Below are positions 63,653-64,000 of a stretch of 64,000 bases of DNA, one piece after another; position 1 is the first letter of the stretch, and the number at the start of each line of letters is the position of its first letter. The notes under the pieces are model-generated. The model saw only the letters and a program-made list of their open reading frames with translations. It made no database searches and was not told the origin of the DNA. Both the position numbers and the translations under genes were made by a program. Source of the stretch: Portulaca oleracea (Eukaryota; Streptophyta; Magnoliopsida; Caryophyllales; Portulacaceae); assembly GCA_029582165.1 (NCBI GenBank), contig CM055892.1, forward strand, positions 9,324,254 through 9,388,253. The letters are read 5' to 3'.

Positions 63653-64000
63653 ATGCGCAGATTAAATCTACTGATGGTAATTGCAGTAGTGTTAATTATG
63701 AGCCTACTACTCCTACCATTGTGTGAGGCTTTGCGCTTCGAGCTTCAATCTGGTACCACCAAATGCATTGCTGAAGACATCAGGAAAGACGCCATGACTG
63801 TCGGAAAATACACAGCCTTGGGCCCCATCGAAGGCCAACCTGCTCCCCCCTCTCATCGCATCACTGCCCGTGTGAGTCTCATCCTCAATCCCTTTCCTTG
63901 TTCATTTTCCCTTTCCTCGATGATTTGAGATATGAATTTCTATCCCCGAATGAATGGTCGCAGGTGACATCACCAAAGGGTAACAACTACCATTTCAAAG
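63653..64000 (+). CDS. p24/emp24 (TMED) cargo receptor, delta-type, partial
   Basis: p24 proteins are type I membrane proteins that cycle between ER and Golgi in COPI/COPII vesicles and help select cargo. Exon 1 (63653-63871) encodes 73 residues: MRRLNLLMVIAVVLIMSLLL forms a signal peptide, then the GOLD domain starts with LRFELQSGTTKCIAEDIRKD, AMTVGKYTALGP and SHRITAR. A GTGAGT donor and TCGCAG acceptor give exon 2 from 63964, VTSPKGNNYHFK, which runs out of the window. The order FxLQSG.TKCI.EDI...VGKY and VTSP.GNNYH matches plant p24 delta proteins. The Met at 63653 was chosen because it directly precedes the signal peptide; an in-frame Met at 63566 is less likely. The coiled coil, membrane span and cytosolic tail lie outside the window. 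Confidence 0.88.

Overview
This is a stretch of nuclear DNA from a flowering plant, almost certainly a eudicot. It has intron-bearing plant genes, including a plastid-targeted cystathionine gamma-synthase with the plant-specific MTO1 peptide. About four fifths of it is nested transposable elements. The species cannot be named from the sequence. Only two host genes are well supported, both at the right end on the + strand: a complete 11-exon cystathionine gamma-synthase gene (CGS, 54406-61266) and the first exons of a p24/emp24-type cargo receptor (63653 to the window edge).

1-7840: The window opens inside an LTR that is a diverged sibling of the LTRs at 11966 and 19334. A long-hairpin MITE (1489-1827) and a GGTTAACCGC-rich hAT-type element (1899-2379) follow. 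A 5.3-kb DNA transposon comes next, with 100-bp terminal inverted repeats at 2577 and 7737. It carries a nested MITE with a 3-bp target duplication, GCAACA/TGTTGC subterminal repeats, a broken Ty1/copia fragment (gag zinc finger, then reverse transcriptase) and another small hAT element.

7845-27238: A large composite Mutator-like element (MULE). On the + strand it has a transposase gene running into an OTU cysteine-protease domain. Facing it on the - strand is a plant mobile domain (PMD) gene. The PMD gene is split by an 8.6-kb non-autonomous LTR retrotransposon that encodes only gag (11966-20579, TSD GGCAG) and is studded with a 16-bp palindrome. A hAT element sits on the PMD start codon (22188-22762, TSD CCTGCCAT), and a 3.5-kb solo LTR lies upstream of the gene (23239-26755, TSD TAATA). 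GC-rich sequence able to form long hairpins lies near the left end.

27239-54000: Mostly AT-rich repeat relics. A GC-rich hAT element lies at 29482-30065. A 9.6-kb LTR element with 3.5-kb LTRs and a 2.5-kb non-coding interior occupies 32397-41950. Two related poly(A)-ended retroposons (41951 and 47870) flank a 4.4-kb L1-type LINE on the - strand whose ORF2 has decayed mainly by CpG transitions. Further right are an inverted pair of LTR fragments, a copia-like solo LTR (49926-50506, TSD AAAAT), a Helitron-like 3' end and microsatellites.

54000-64000: The host gene island. CGS commits carbon and sulphur to methionine synthesis in plastids. Its first exon keeps the RRNCSNIGVAQI peptide through which S-adenosylmethionine controls its own supply in Arabidopsis. 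All splice junctions keep phase, so the gene looks intact. The p24 gene has a signal peptide and the start of the GOLD domain, and runs off the window.
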